Shown piece after piece: positions 6,649 to 14,174 of a DNA stretch of 16,528 nt (its first letter is position 1; each line of letters begins with the position of its first letter). The stretch is from the NCBI GenBank assembly GCA_030599055.1, contig JAUVOS010000026.1:1-16528 (forward strand), given 5' to 3'. The DNA is from Lutibacter sp. GTDB lineage: Bacteria > Bacteroidota > Bacteroidia > Flavobacteriales > Flavobacteriaceae. A program made the translations under genes and the position numbers. The notes under the pieces are model-generated. The model searched no databases. It was not told the DNA's origin and saw only the letters and a program-made list of their open reading frames with translations.

Positions 6649-7980
6649 ATGTTTAATAATTTAAGTGACAAACTAGATAAAGCCTTTCATGTTCTAAAAG
6701 GTCATGGAAAAATTACAGAGGTAAATGTAGCAGAAACTCTTAAAGAAGTACGTAGAGCGCTTTTAGATGCCGATGTCAATTTTAAAATCGCCAAAGATTT
6801 TACCAATCGAATCAAAGAAAAAGCCCTTGGTGCTAATGTACTAACTACATTAAATCCCAGTCAATTATTAGTTAAAATCGTAAAAGATGAATTGACAGCC
6901 TTAATGGGTGGCGAAACTGCTGGTGTTAATCTCTCAGGAACTCCTACCGTAATATTAATGTCTGGTTTACAAGGTTCCGGTAAGACCACATTTGCCGGTA
7001 AACTCGCTAATTATCTTAAAAATAAAAAGAGTAAACAACCCCTTTTGGTCGCTTGTGACGTTTATCGTCCTGCAGCAATCACACAATTACATGTTGTTGG
7101 AGATCAAATAGGTGTTGAAGTCTATAGCGAACCTGAAAACAAAGATCCGGTTGAGATTGCTAAAAATGCGGTTAAACATGCAAAAGCAAATGGAAAAAAT
7201 ACAGTAATCATCGATACTGCCGGACGTTTGGCTATTGATGAAGAAATGATGGCTGAAATTTCGAATATTCACAAAGCTGTTCAACCACATGAAACCTTAT
7301 TTGTGGTTGATTCAATGACGGGTCAAGACGCTGTGAATACTGCCAAAGCTTTTAATGATATTTTAAATTTTGAAGGTGTTGTTTTAACGAAGTTAGATGG
7401 TGATACGCGTGGTGGTGCCGCCTTGTCTATTAAATCGGTTGTCAATAAACCCATAAAGTTTATCGGTACGGGTGAAAAGATGGAAGCAATTGATGTTTTT
7501 CATCCCGATCGTATGGCGGATCGTATTTTAGGAATGGGTGATGTGATTTCACTAGTGGAACGTGCTCAAGAACAATATGATGAGGAAGAAGCTCGTAGAA
7601 TTTCCAAAAAAATTGCAAAAAACCAATTTGGATTTGATGATTTCTTAAAGCAAATTAAGCAAATCAAAAAAATGGGGAATATGAAAGATTTGGTAGGAAT
7701 GATTCCCGGTGCTGGAAAAATGATGGAAGATGTGGATATTGATGACGATGCTTTTAAAGGAATTGAAGCCATTATTCACTCCATGACACCTACAGAACGA
7801 AGTGAGCCTAAAACTATCAATGCAAGCCGCAAAAAACGTATTGCCAAAGGTTCCGGCTCAACGATTCAAGAAGTCAATCAGTTGATGAAACAATTTACAC
7901 AGATGAGTAAAATGATGAAAATGATGCAAGGACCTGGCGGGAAAAGCCGTATGATGAATATGTTGGGTGGGATGAAATAG
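6649..7980 (+). CDS. ffh: Signal recognition particle protein (SRP54)
   Basis: This 443-residue GTPase binds the SRP RNA and signal peptides and delivers nascent membrane proteins to FtsY. The N domain (about 1-95) contains LKEVRRALLDADVNFKI. The G domain has GLQGSGKTT (106-114), DVYRPAA (137-143), DTAGR (189-193), TKLDGD (247-252) and GTGEK (273-277). The M domain (about 320-443) carries the SRP RNA-binding stretch near 385-410 (TINASRKKRIAKGSGSTIQE) and a methionine-rich end (MSKMMKMMQ, RMMNMLGGMK). Length and motifs are normal. No hairpin terminator is visible in 7981-8167. Confidence 0.98.
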   Translation: MFNNLSDKLDKAFHVLKGHGKITEVNVAETLKEVRRALLDADVNFKIAKDFTNRIKEKALGANVLTTLNPSQLLVKIVKDELTALMGGETAGVNLSGTPTVILMSGLQGSGKTTFAGKLANYLKNKKSKQPLLVACDVYRPAAITQLHVVGDQIGVEVYSEPENKDPVEIAKNAVKHAKANGKNTVIIDTAGRLAIDEEMMAEISNIHKAVQPHETLFVVDSMTGQDAVNTAKAFNDILNFEGVVLTKLDGDTRGGAALSIKSVVNKPIKFIGTGEKMEAIDVFHPDRMADRILGMGDVISLVERAQEQYDEEEARRISKKIAKNQFGFDDFLKQIKQIKKMGNMKDLVGMIPGAGKMMEDVDIDDDAFKGIEAIIHSMTPTERSEPKTINASRKKRIAKGSGSTIQEVNQLMKQFTQMSKMMKMMQGPGGKSRMMNMLGGMK

Positions 7981-8167
7981 TCCTTAGTCTATAGTCTTTT
8001 GTCTTTCATTAATGGTCTGTAAATTCTGCTTTTTTGATAAATATAGAGAATATTGAATTGACAACTTTGTGAAGTCGATTTATATTATTCTGCATTACAA
8101 AACGCATGAATAAACAAGCATAAAGCGAATAGCGTACTGCCTTTCTCCTTCTAAAACGTACCACAAT

Positions 8168-9613
8168 ATGATAGTAAACTTCATAGATGTTATTTTTAAG
8201 AATAAAATTAATAAGCTACTCTTTTTTAGCCTTATAGGTGTTCTAATCTTTTATTTTTCACGTAATAACGGTATGTTTTGGGACAATGTATTGTTCGTTT
8301 CAAGAATGGGAAATCACCTCTATGAAAACAGTATCTTTAATTGGTTTATACCCGATAGTTTTGACCCTGGACATCCACCTTCTTTAGGATTTTTATCAGC
8401 AATTGCATGGAAAATATTCGGACATAAATTATGGGTAAGCCACTTAGTTATTCTCCCTTTTTCTATTGGTCTTTTGTTTCAATTACACCTCTTTGCGAGC
8501 TATTATGTAAAGAACAACACTTTACTTTTTTTTGCTTTTCTATTAATTGTTATTGACCCTACCCTATCTGCTCAATTTGTACAGGTTAATCCGGAGATTA
8601 TTTCACTTTTCTTTTTCTTTTTAGCGATTAATGCAATACTCTATAACAATTATTATTTAAAAATTGCCGCACTATTTTTCTTGAGTATTATCAGCTTTAG
8701 AAGCATGATGTTGGCTGCCGGTGTATTTTTCTTTGAATTCTTAAATTATTTATTAATTAACAAAGAAAGAATTAAATCAATTTTAAATATCAAATTTATT
8801 CTCAGTTATGTAATTGGAAGTTTACCGGGTGTTCTTTTTGTTATCTGGAGACTGATGACAAAAGGTTGGTTGCAATCACATCCTAATTCTCCTTGGGCAG
8901 AATTATGGCAAGTAGCCTCACCTCAAATATTTTTAAGAAACATTGTAGTACTCGGACATCGTTACGCAGATTTTGGAAGAATCTTCATTTTTATTTTTAT
9001 TATTTACAGCCTTTTCCGATTTAAAAAACAGTTATTCACAAAAGAGATTAAACAACTTTTGCTACTCGCTATAACCTCTGTTTTTGTAATAATAATAACT
9101 AGTTTAATTGCTACAAACACAATGGGGCATCGCTATTTTATCAGTTCATTTATCGCGATTATTCTAATTGGGTTTCTGATTATCAATACGTTTTATAAAA
9201 GTAAAAAGCTTATATATTCATTGCTTTTCATCGGCTTATTAACCGGAAACCTTTGGATCTACCCAAGAGATATCGCACAAGGTTGGGATGCCTCTTTAGC
9301 GCATATACCCTACTATAATTTACGACAAGAAGCTATAAAATATCTAGATGAAAACGATATAAAAATTGAAGAAACTGCCTCCTTTTTCCCAAATGCTACA
9401 CCTCTAGATAATGTGGATTTAAGCGGTGATATGCGTTGGTTTGAGACCTATACTACAACGAATAAATATATCTTTTACTCTAATGTATATAACTTAACAG
9501 ATGAGGAATACGAGAATATAGATACTAATTATTCTATCATTAAAGAATTTAAGAAAAGAGGAATACATATTTATATTTATAAACTAAAAAATAATGATAC
9601 TATTAGACGGTAA
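8168..9613 (+). CDS. Polytopic membrane protein, GT-C/ArnT-like glycosyltransferase
   Basis: This 481-residue inner-membrane protein has about ten or eleven hydrophobic segments (near 16-32, 92-112, 115-135, 143-160, 163-190, 208-228, 255-287 in part, 296-316, 321-341 and 348-365). A soluble C-terminal part of about 115 residues follows. An acidic WDN (38-40) falls in the first loop, and FDPGHPP (65-71) follows. This resembles the acidic and (G)HPP motifs of polyprenyl-phosphate-dependent GT-C enzymes of the GT39/GT83 type, which glycosylate protein or lipid in the periplasm. Donor and acceptor cannot be read from the sequence. Its 3' end overlaps the folD start by 20 bases, so it is probably co-expressed with folD. 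It stands between two housekeeping genes without other envelope glycan genes nearby. Membrane topology is certain, family assignment moderately sure. Confidence 0.75.
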   Translation: MIVNFIDVIFKNKINKLLFFSLIGVLIFYFSRNNGMFWDNVLFVSRMGNHLYENSIFNWFIPDSFDPGHPPSLGFLSAIAWKIFGHKLWVSHLVILPFSIGLLFQLHLFASYYVKNNTLLFFAFLLIVIDPTLSAQFVQVNPEIISLFFFFLAINAILYNNYYLKIAALFFLSIISFRSMMLAAGVFFFEFLNYLLINKERIKSILNIKFILSYVIGSLPGVLFVIWRLMTKGWLQSHPNSPWAELWQVASPQIFLRNIVVLGHRYADFGRIFIFIFIIYSLFRFKKQLFTKEIKQLLLLAITSVFVIIITSLIATNTMGHRYFISSFIAIILIGFLIINTFYKSKKLIYSLLFIGLLTGNLWIYPRDIAQGWDASLAHIPYYNLRQEAIKYLDENDIKIEETASFFPNATPLDNVDLSGDMRWFETYTTTNKYIFYSNVYNLTDEEYENIDTNYSIIKEFKKRGIHIYIYKLKNNDTIRR

Positions 9614-10472
9614 ACAAACTGCTGCTGACATAAAAGATGAGATCGCTTTAGAAGTTGATAAAATCAGATTAAATAAGGGGAAAATTCCACATCTTGCTGC
9701 GATAATTGTCGGAGCTGATGGTGCTAGTTTGACCTATGTAAACAGCAAAGTAAAAGCTTGTAAAAAAGTTGGATTTAATTCTAGTTTAATCGAATTACCG
9801 ATAGACATAACCGAAGAACAATTATTGCACGAAGTTCACTTACTCAATAAAGATGTAACAATTGACGGTTATATAGTACAATTACCACTTCCCGACCATA
9901 TCGATGAAGACCTGATTTTAATGGCTGTTGACCCCAATAAAGATGTTGATGGGTTTCACCCTACTAATGTCGGAAAAATGACTTTAGAACTACCTACTTT
10001 TCTGCCTGCAACGCCTTATGGAATTATGGAATTATTAGAACGTTACAAAATTGAAACTTCAGGTAAAGATGTCGTTGTCATCGGTAGAAGCCATATTGTA
10101 GGACGCCCAATGAGTATTTTATTAAGTCAAAAAAGAGAATATGGAAATGCTACCGTTACATTGGTTCACAGTCGTACAAAAAACATTAAAGAAATAACAA
10201 AAAAAGCAGATATTATTGTTGTTGCTCTCGGAGTTGCGGAATTCTTAACAGGTGATATGGTTAAGAAAGGAGTTACTATTATTGATGTAGGAATTACCAG
10301 ACTTGAGGATAAAACACGTAAAAGAGGCTATCGCTTAGTTGGTGATGTTCATTTTGAAAGTGTAAGCAAAAAGGCGAGTTATATTACTCCTGTTCCCGGT
10401 GGCGTTGGACCCATGACTATTGCAATGCTGTTAAAAAATACTTTGTTGGCGAATCGGAAGTTTAATTCTTGA
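9594..10472 (+). CDS. folD: Methylenetetrahydrofolate dehydrogenase / cyclohydrolase
   Basis: This 292-residue enzyme interconverts 5,10-methylene-, methenyl- and 10-formyl-tetrahydrofolate using NADP, supplying one-carbon units for purines and formyl-Met-tRNA. The catalytic region YVNSKVKACKKVGF places Tyr48 and Lys52 where E. coli has Tyr52 and Lys56. QLPLP (97-101) and DVDGFHP (117-123) are the folate-site signatures. The NADP-binding motif is VVIGRSHIVGRPM (161-173), and PVPGGVGPMT (266-275) is the C-terminal signature. The canonical N-terminus MILLDGKQTA fixes the ATG at 9594, inside the end of the upstream membrane protein gene. The gene is intact. Confidence 0.98.
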   Translation: MILLDGKQTAADIKDEIALEVDKIRLNKGKIPHLAAIIVGADGASLTYVNSKVKACKKVGFNSSLIELPIDITEEQLLHEVHLLNKDVTIDGYIVQLPLPDHIDEDLILMAVDPNKDVDGFHPTNVGKMTLELPTFLPATPYGIMELLERYKIETSGKDVVVIGRSHIVGRPMSILLSQKREYGNATVTLVHSRTKNIKEITKKADIIVVALGVAEFLTGDMVKKGVTIIDVGITRLEDKTRKRGYRLVGDVHFESVSKKASYITPVPGGVGPMTIAMLLKNTLLANRKFNS

Positions 10473-10486
10473 TGATATTTGGTATG

Positions 10487-10738
10487 TTCGTTGTAAATGA
10501 AACGCTGATGACGCTGATTTGGCTGATTCTCACTGATGGGTATCATTTCGTTTGTTGTGAATGGAACGCTGATGACGCTGATTTGGCTGATTCTCGCTGA
10601 TAGGTATCGCTTCGTTTGCTGTAAATGGAACGCTGATGACGCTGATTTGGATGATTCTCACTGATGGGTGTCATTTCGTTTGCTGTAAATGGAACACTGA
10701 TGATGCTGATTTGGCTGATTCTCGCTGATGGGTTATCT
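10487..10738 (+). repeat. Four tandem ~64-bp repeats built from CTGAT sub-repeats
   Basis: The gene-poor stretch after folD consists of four direct units starting at 10487, 10547, 10611 and 10675. The first is 60 bp (it lacks four bases near its start) and the others are 64 bp. Each unit carries the block GCTGATGAC-GCTGATTTG-GCTGATTCTC-(A/G)CTGATGGG, an inner 9-10 bp repeat, then a spacer like TATCATTTCGTTTGCTGTAA. Fifteen of sixteen CTGAT positions are intact (unit 3 has ATGAT at 10651). Units differ by a few substitutions. There is no open frame of interest and no CRISPR-like alternation of constant repeats with variable spacers. Confidence 0.95.
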
Positions 10739-10757
10739 TATTCAAATAAATGGTTGC

Positions 10758-11132
10758 TTAATCATTGGAAAATATTTTCCTTTTAATACTCGGTTTCTTT
10801 CCAAAGTTTAGTAGTAGTCCTATTTCGATATTTGTTGCTCTTAAGTAATTTATCAATTGCACCTCATGTGCTTCTATTACATATTCAACCGCTTTTAGTT
10901 CAACCACTACTTTATTTTCAACTACAATGTCTGCATAATACTTTCCAACTTGCTGTTTGGAATAATAAACTCTTATTGGCTCCTGGCTTTTACATGATAA
11001 ACCTATTTTTCTCAACTCAATTAATAATGCATTTTCATAAACTTTTTCTAAAAATCCATAACCCAAAGTATTATACACTTTATAAAAACATTCAATAATT
11101 ATTGCTGTGAGGTCACTGTGTTTATATTTCAT
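10758..11132 (-). CDS. GxxExxY protein, PD-(D/E)XK nuclease-like
   Basis: This 124-residue protein carries the family signature GFLEKVY (26-32) of GxxExxY proteins (the PDDEXK_3 group). The nuclease-fold residues are all visible: Asp68 in YYADIVV, Glu78-Leu-Lys80 in VVVELKAVE, and Gln92 in HEVQLINYL. These match the D...ExK...Q core of the PD-(D/E)XK superfamily, so a metal-dependent nuclease is plausible, though I know of no established function for this family. The length is normal and the ATG at 11132 gives a typical N-terminus. The gene is bracketed by CTGAT-rich repeats in inverted orientation (10487-10738 and 11177-11206). Neighbours on both sides are unrelated. The family call is firm. 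Any activity is inference. Confidence 0.9.
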   Translation of the reverse strand: MKYKHSDLTAIIIECFYKVYNTLGYGFLEKVYENALLIELRKIGLSCKSQEPIRVYYSKQQVGKYYADIVVENKVVVELKAVEYVIEAHEVQLINYLRATNIEIGLLLNFGKKPSIKRKIFSND

Positions 11133-11176
11133 TTCAATTTTTTATCGACGACTTTAGACTAATTTTTATCTACAAA

Positions 11177-11206
11177 AATCAGCCAAATCAGCGTTATCTG
11201 CGTTCC
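11177..11206 (-). repeat. Single inverted copy of the CTGAT repeat core
   Basis: Read on the minus strand, this 30-base segment matches the core of the tandem units (for example 10563-10592) at 28 of 30 positions. It contains GCTGATTTGGCTGATT and ends four bases before the 3' end of the adjacent lipoprotein gene. It is the only other copy I found in the window, and it lies on the far side of the GxxExxY gene, in the opposite orientation to the tandem array. Confidence 0.9.
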
Positions 11207-11210
11207 TTAA

Positions 11211-11780
11211 TCAATTAAACCAAATAGTAAAGTGTTTAATCTTTGCCAAATCGGGAATCTGGTCTTTGTTAATTTTTTCACGATTAAACTCATTAATGCC
11301 AATTTCTTTTTTATCGATAGCCATGGTAGCATTGAGTTCATCGATATCAATATGTGCAGATATCAAGGTATTCGTTATACTAATTTGGTAGGCAGCATGT
11401 ATGTCTTTATACGGTGAATATAATGAAATGCCTTTTTTAGTTTTATACTTATTCGTGAAAATTTCAACACTTTTTAATGTAGATGATGAGTCGCGTTGTT
11501 CAATAGGGATAAGTGTCAAAAGATGCTTTCCTTTTTTGGAATAAACCAGGTATTCATCATCATCATGAAAATATTTGTTTTTATATTTTCCTTCACTGGA
11601 TTCACTCAATTTTACAACTAAAGAATCTGTTGAAAAAATACTTGAAAGCTCTTCAACTGTGGTGGTATTTGAAATTTTCCCAACTCTTCCCTTCTCAATA
11701 AGAAAATCTGAATTTTTGTTACAACTAATGAAACTTATAGAAAGAATCAACAGTATAATACTAACATTATAAATTTTCAT
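11211..11780 (-). CDS. Small hypothetical lipoprotein
   Basis: This 189-residue protein begins with a lipoprotein signal peptide: MKIYNVSIILLILSISFIS followed by Cys20. The lipobox (FISC) is slightly unusual at -3. The mature part starts NKNSDF, with little acidic character, so surface export is uncertain. The region near 30-60 (GRVGKISNTTTVEELSSIF) resembles the N-terminal part of small flavobacterial lipoproteins that I cannot name. The rest is mixed alpha/beta with no catalytic motif. It ends within a few bases of the inverted repeat core. It is 41 bases downstream of the HerA-like gene on the same strand, so it may share that transcript. Function unknown. Confidence 0.8.
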   Translation of the reverse strand: MKIYNVSIILLILSISFISCNKNSDFLIEKGRVGKISNTTTVEELSSIFSTDSLVVKLSESSEGKYKNKYFHDDDEYLVYSKKGKHLLTLIPIEQRDSSSTLKSVEIFTNKYKTKKGISLYSPYKDIHAAYQISITNTLISAHIDIDELNATMAIDKKEIGINEFNREKINKDQIPDLAKIKHFTIWFN

Positions 11781-11821
11781 TTTTCGTATGTTTTAATTAT
11801 TAAATTAAGAAGTAGAAGCCT

Positions 11822-13333
11822 TTATTGCATCACTCTTTTAAGTATTCCCAAAACACCTCTAATAAAGGTAGCGCTCGTAACTACTTTTAATACGGGATTC
11901 ATACGTGTACTCTTTCGTGTGCTTCGACTTGATTTTTTCTTTGCTACTTCTTTACGTTCTTTTTCTCCTTTCTTATTGGCAACTTCTATTTTCTTATTCA
12001 GCATTTCATAAGCACTTTCTCTATCGATTTCTTCATTGTACTTGCTAGCTAATTTAGAATTATCAAGTAATTCTTTTAATTCTTTTTCATCTAATATATC
12101 CATTCTGCTCATCGGTGCGCGCATCATCGTTGCTGCAAGTGGCGTTGGACGACCTTTACGATCTAGAACAGATACAAAAGCTTCTCCAATACCCAATTGC
12201 GTTAGTACTTTATCTGTATCGTAATATTCAGAATCTGGATAATTTTCAGAAGCCAATTTAATAGCTTTTCTATCTTTTGCCGTAAAAGCACGTAAAGCAT
12301 GTTGTATTTTCATTCCTAATTGTGCCAATACATCTTGAGGCACATCTTTTGGGTTTTGGGTGACAAAATACAAGCCAACTCCCTTAGAACGGATTAGTTT
12401 AACCACACTTTCTATTTGTGACAACAGCGTTTTTGAAGCTTCTTTAAACACTAAATGTGCTTCGTCAATAAAGATGATTAATTCAGGTTTATCACTATCT
12501 CCTTGTTCTGGGAATGTCGAATACACTTCCGCGAGAAGCTGTAGCATAAAGGTTGAAAATAGTTTGGGTTTATCTTGAATATCTGTCAATCGTAGAATTG
12601 AAATAACACCACGACCTTCTTCATCAATTCTTGTTAAATCATCGACATCAAATGATTTTTCTCCAAAAAACAAATCGCCTCCTTGTTGTTCTAGCTCTAC
12701 AATTTTACGTAAAATACTTCCGGTACTAGCCGATGAAATACGTCCGTATTCTTCTTGAATTTCGCCCCTACCTTGATTGGTAGCAAATTGTAATATTTTT
12801 CTAAAATCTTTTAAATCTAGCAAAGGAAGTTGCTGATCATCACAATATTTAAACAATATGGAGACAATTCCGGACTGTGTATCTGTTAGGTTTAATATTC
12901 TAGACAAAAGTACGGGACCAAATTCAGAAACTGTAGCCCGCATACGTAAACCTTCTTGTTCTGAAATGGTTAATATTTCTACAGGAAATGATTTGGGTTC
13001 AAATGGCAAACCTATGGCTGCGTGACGTTCATCAATTTTTGCATGACCGGGACTGGATTTTGCCAAACCACTTAAATCGCCTTTTACATCCATTAACAAA
13101 ACTGGAATACCTTTTTCGGAAAGGTTTTCAGCTAATACTTGTAAACTTTTGGTTTTTCCAGTACCGGTTGCTCCGGCAATCAATCCATGCCTGTTTAGAG
13201 TGCGTAAAGGTACTTTTACATAAGCATCTTTAAGGGTTTCACCATCTAACATGGCGGAACCTAAAATTAAAAAATCTCCTTTGGTTTTATAACCTTCCGT
13301 AATATGATTAAAAAATTCTTCTTTGCGATTCAT
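11822..13333 (-). CDS. HerA-like ATPase, DUF853 (YjgR) family
   Basis: This 503-residue protein belongs to the DUF853 branch of HerA/FtsK-type ring ATPases. It has Walker A GATGTGKT (54-61), MDVKGDLSGLA (81-91), Walker B LIIFIDEAH (285-293), and the sensor-like FVTQNPKDVP (323-332). HALRAFTAKDRKA (345-357) may hold the arginine finger. A lysine-rich, probably coiled linker (about 440-475) leads to a C-terminal segment 'VTSATFIRGVLGILKR' typical of the family. The cellular role of DUF853 proteins is not well defined. Relatives of HerA act on DNA, often with the nuclease NurA. No NurA, Sir2 or other defence partner is adjacent. The nearest nuclease-like gene (10758-11132) lies beyond a lipoprotein gene. 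The protein looks complete. Confidence 0.93.
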   Translation of the reverse strand: MNRKEEFFNHITEGYKTKGDFLILGSAMLDGETLKDAYVKVPLRTLNRHGLIAGATGTGKTKSLQVLAENLSEKGIPVLLMDVKGDLSGLAKSSPGHAKIDERHAAIGLPFEPKSFPVEILTISEQEGLRMRATVSEFGPVLLSRILNLTDTQSGIVSILFKYCDDQQLPLLDLKDFRKILQFATNQGRGEIQEEYGRISSASTGSILRKIVELEQQGGDLFFGEKSFDVDDLTRIDEEGRGVISILRLTDIQDKPKLFSTFMLQLLAEVYSTFPEQGDSDKPELIIFIDEAHLVFKEASKTLLSQIESVVKLIRSKGVGLYFVTQNPKDVPQDVLAQLGMKIQHALRAFTAKDRKAIKLASENYPDSEYYDTDKVLTQLGIGEAFVSVLDRKGRPTPLAATMMRAPMSRMDILDEKELKELLDNSKLASKYNEEIDRESAYEMLNKKIEVANKKGEKERKEVAKKKSSRSTRKSTRMNPVLKVVTSATFIRGVLGILKRVMQ

Positions 13334-13353
13334 TATTGATAAAATATTTTTGG

Positions 13354-13383
13354 TAAAGATACTATAAGCAATACAAATTGCAA
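13354..13383 (-). promoter_or_regulatory. Candidate promoter for the HerA-like gene
   Basis: On the minus strand, TTG (complement of 13381-13383), exactly 19 bases and TATCTTTA (complement of 13354-13361) fit TTG-N19-TAnnTTTG with a single mismatch. The -7 box ends 20 bases before the ATG at 13333, giving a short leader. Confidence 0.6.
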
Positions 13384-13387
13384 AAAG

Positions 13388-13472
13388 AGTTTACAACGGG
13401 TTTAAATAATGAACAAAACTGTGGAATACTTGAATTTTTTTGGTATTTTCGTACTTGCTTATCATCCGATAA
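13388..13472 (+). repeat. Dispersed repeat, copy A
   Basis: This segment aligns in the same orientation with 15199-15284. Shared blocks in order are AGTTTA, TTTAAATAATG, AAAACTGT, GAATA, TTTGGT, CGTAC, TTGCTTATCA and CCGATAA, with small gaps. It lies just beyond the upstream box of the HerA-like gene promoter and before the GNAT gene. TTATC/GATAA forms a small hairpin here. It encodes no protein I can support. Confidence 0.8.
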
Positions 13473-13529
13473 AGTTTATTAAAACGGATTACATCTAAAC
13501 ATTAGGTGCACTAGAAAAAAGAGTTAAAA

Positions 13530-14072
13530 ATGTCTTATTCGAATTTAATCATAGAAACCGAAAGACTTTTGATTCGCCCATTTAGTATGGACGATATCAA
13601 GCCTGCTTATGTTATGAATTTGGATGCGGAAGTAAGCAAATACACAGGCGATGGAGGAATTGTGTCTAAAAAAGAAATCGAACGAAGAATTCAGGAAGAC
13701 GTAATTGGAGACTACAAAAAATATGGATTTGGAAGACTTGCTGTTGAACTGAAAGGTAGAAATAAATTTATAGGGTTTACTGGTCTTAAGTACCTGGAAT
13801 ATATGGATGAGGTAGATCTTGGATATAGATTTATGAAAGAATATTGGGGAAAGGGAATTGCAACTGAATCTGCAAGAGCATGTGTAAATCTTGGATTTGA
13901 AACGCTAGGATTAAGCAAAATGATAGCGATGGTTCTTCCTGAAAATAGAGGTTCAATACGGGTTCTTGAAAAACTCAATTTTGAATATGAAAAAGACATT
14001 ATTGAGAACAACCAATTAGCAAAAGTATATTCACTAATTAAAGAAATAGCATCTACTGCGAAAGGTCTATAA
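13530..14072 (+). CDS. GNAT N-acetyltransferase, RimJ/RimL-like
   Basis: This 180-residue protein is a single-domain GNAT acetyltransferase, which moves acetyl from acetyl-CoA to an amine. It begins ETERLLIRPFSMDD (9-22), typical of the RimJ/RimL type. The acetyl-CoA pyrophosphate loop is YWGKGIATES (105-114), after LGYRFMKEY. The C-terminal motif ENRGSIRVLEKLNFEYE (138-154) is the usual end of these enzymes. The substrate cannot be told: this group includes ribosomal-protein acetylases and small-molecule or antibiotic acetylases. The gene and the following esterase lie between two copies of a dispersed repeat, which suggests acquisition as a block. No clear ribosome binding site precedes the ATG. 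Confidence 0.93.
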   Translation: MSYSNLIIETERLLIRPFSMDDIKPAYVMNLDAEVSKYTGDGGIVSKKEIERRIQEDVIGDYKKYGFGRLAVELKGRNKFIGFTGLKYLEYMDEVDLGYRFMKEYWGKGIATESARACVNLGFETLGLSKMIAMVLPENRGSIRVLEKLNFEYEKDIIENNQLAKVYSLIKEIASTAKGL

Positions 14073-14103
14073 CTTTTAGCCGTAACAATTGTATTAACTT
14101 TTT

Positions 14104-14133
14104 TTGTATGCAAAAAAAAAGTCTTTATTTTTA
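14104..14133 (+). promoter_or_regulatory. Candidate promoter deciding the esterase start
   Basis: TTG (14104-14106), exactly 19 bases and TATTTTTA (14126-14133) fit TTG-N19-TAnnTTTG with one mismatch, the same form as at 13354-13383. Transcription would begin near 14140. That leaves almost no leader for an ATG at 14145 but about 35 bases for the ATG at 14175. Confidence 0.55.
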
Positions 14134-14174
14134 TCCCTTACCTCTTGCACACGAGACCGACAAACAAAATAACT

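Noticed and set aside
10487..10738. CRISPR array
   Set aside because: The whole 64-bp unit is repeated with few changes. There are no unique spacers between constant repeats and no cas genes.
10767..10780. Perfect palindrome GGAAAATATTTTCC
   Set aside because: It lies in the last codons of the GxxExxY gene (KIFSN) and is explained by AT-rich coding sequence. No flanking structure supports a site.
10832..11098. Plus-strand 88-residue frame
   Set aside because: It is the antisense of the GxxExxY gene, with low-complexity composition and no recognisable domain.
10758..13333. HerA-nuclease antiphage pair (DUF853 ATPase plus PD-(D/E)XK protein)
   Set aside because: A lipoprotein gene and a repeat lie between them, DUF853 proteins are usually stand-alone, and no known defence gene is near. 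It stays only a remote possibility.
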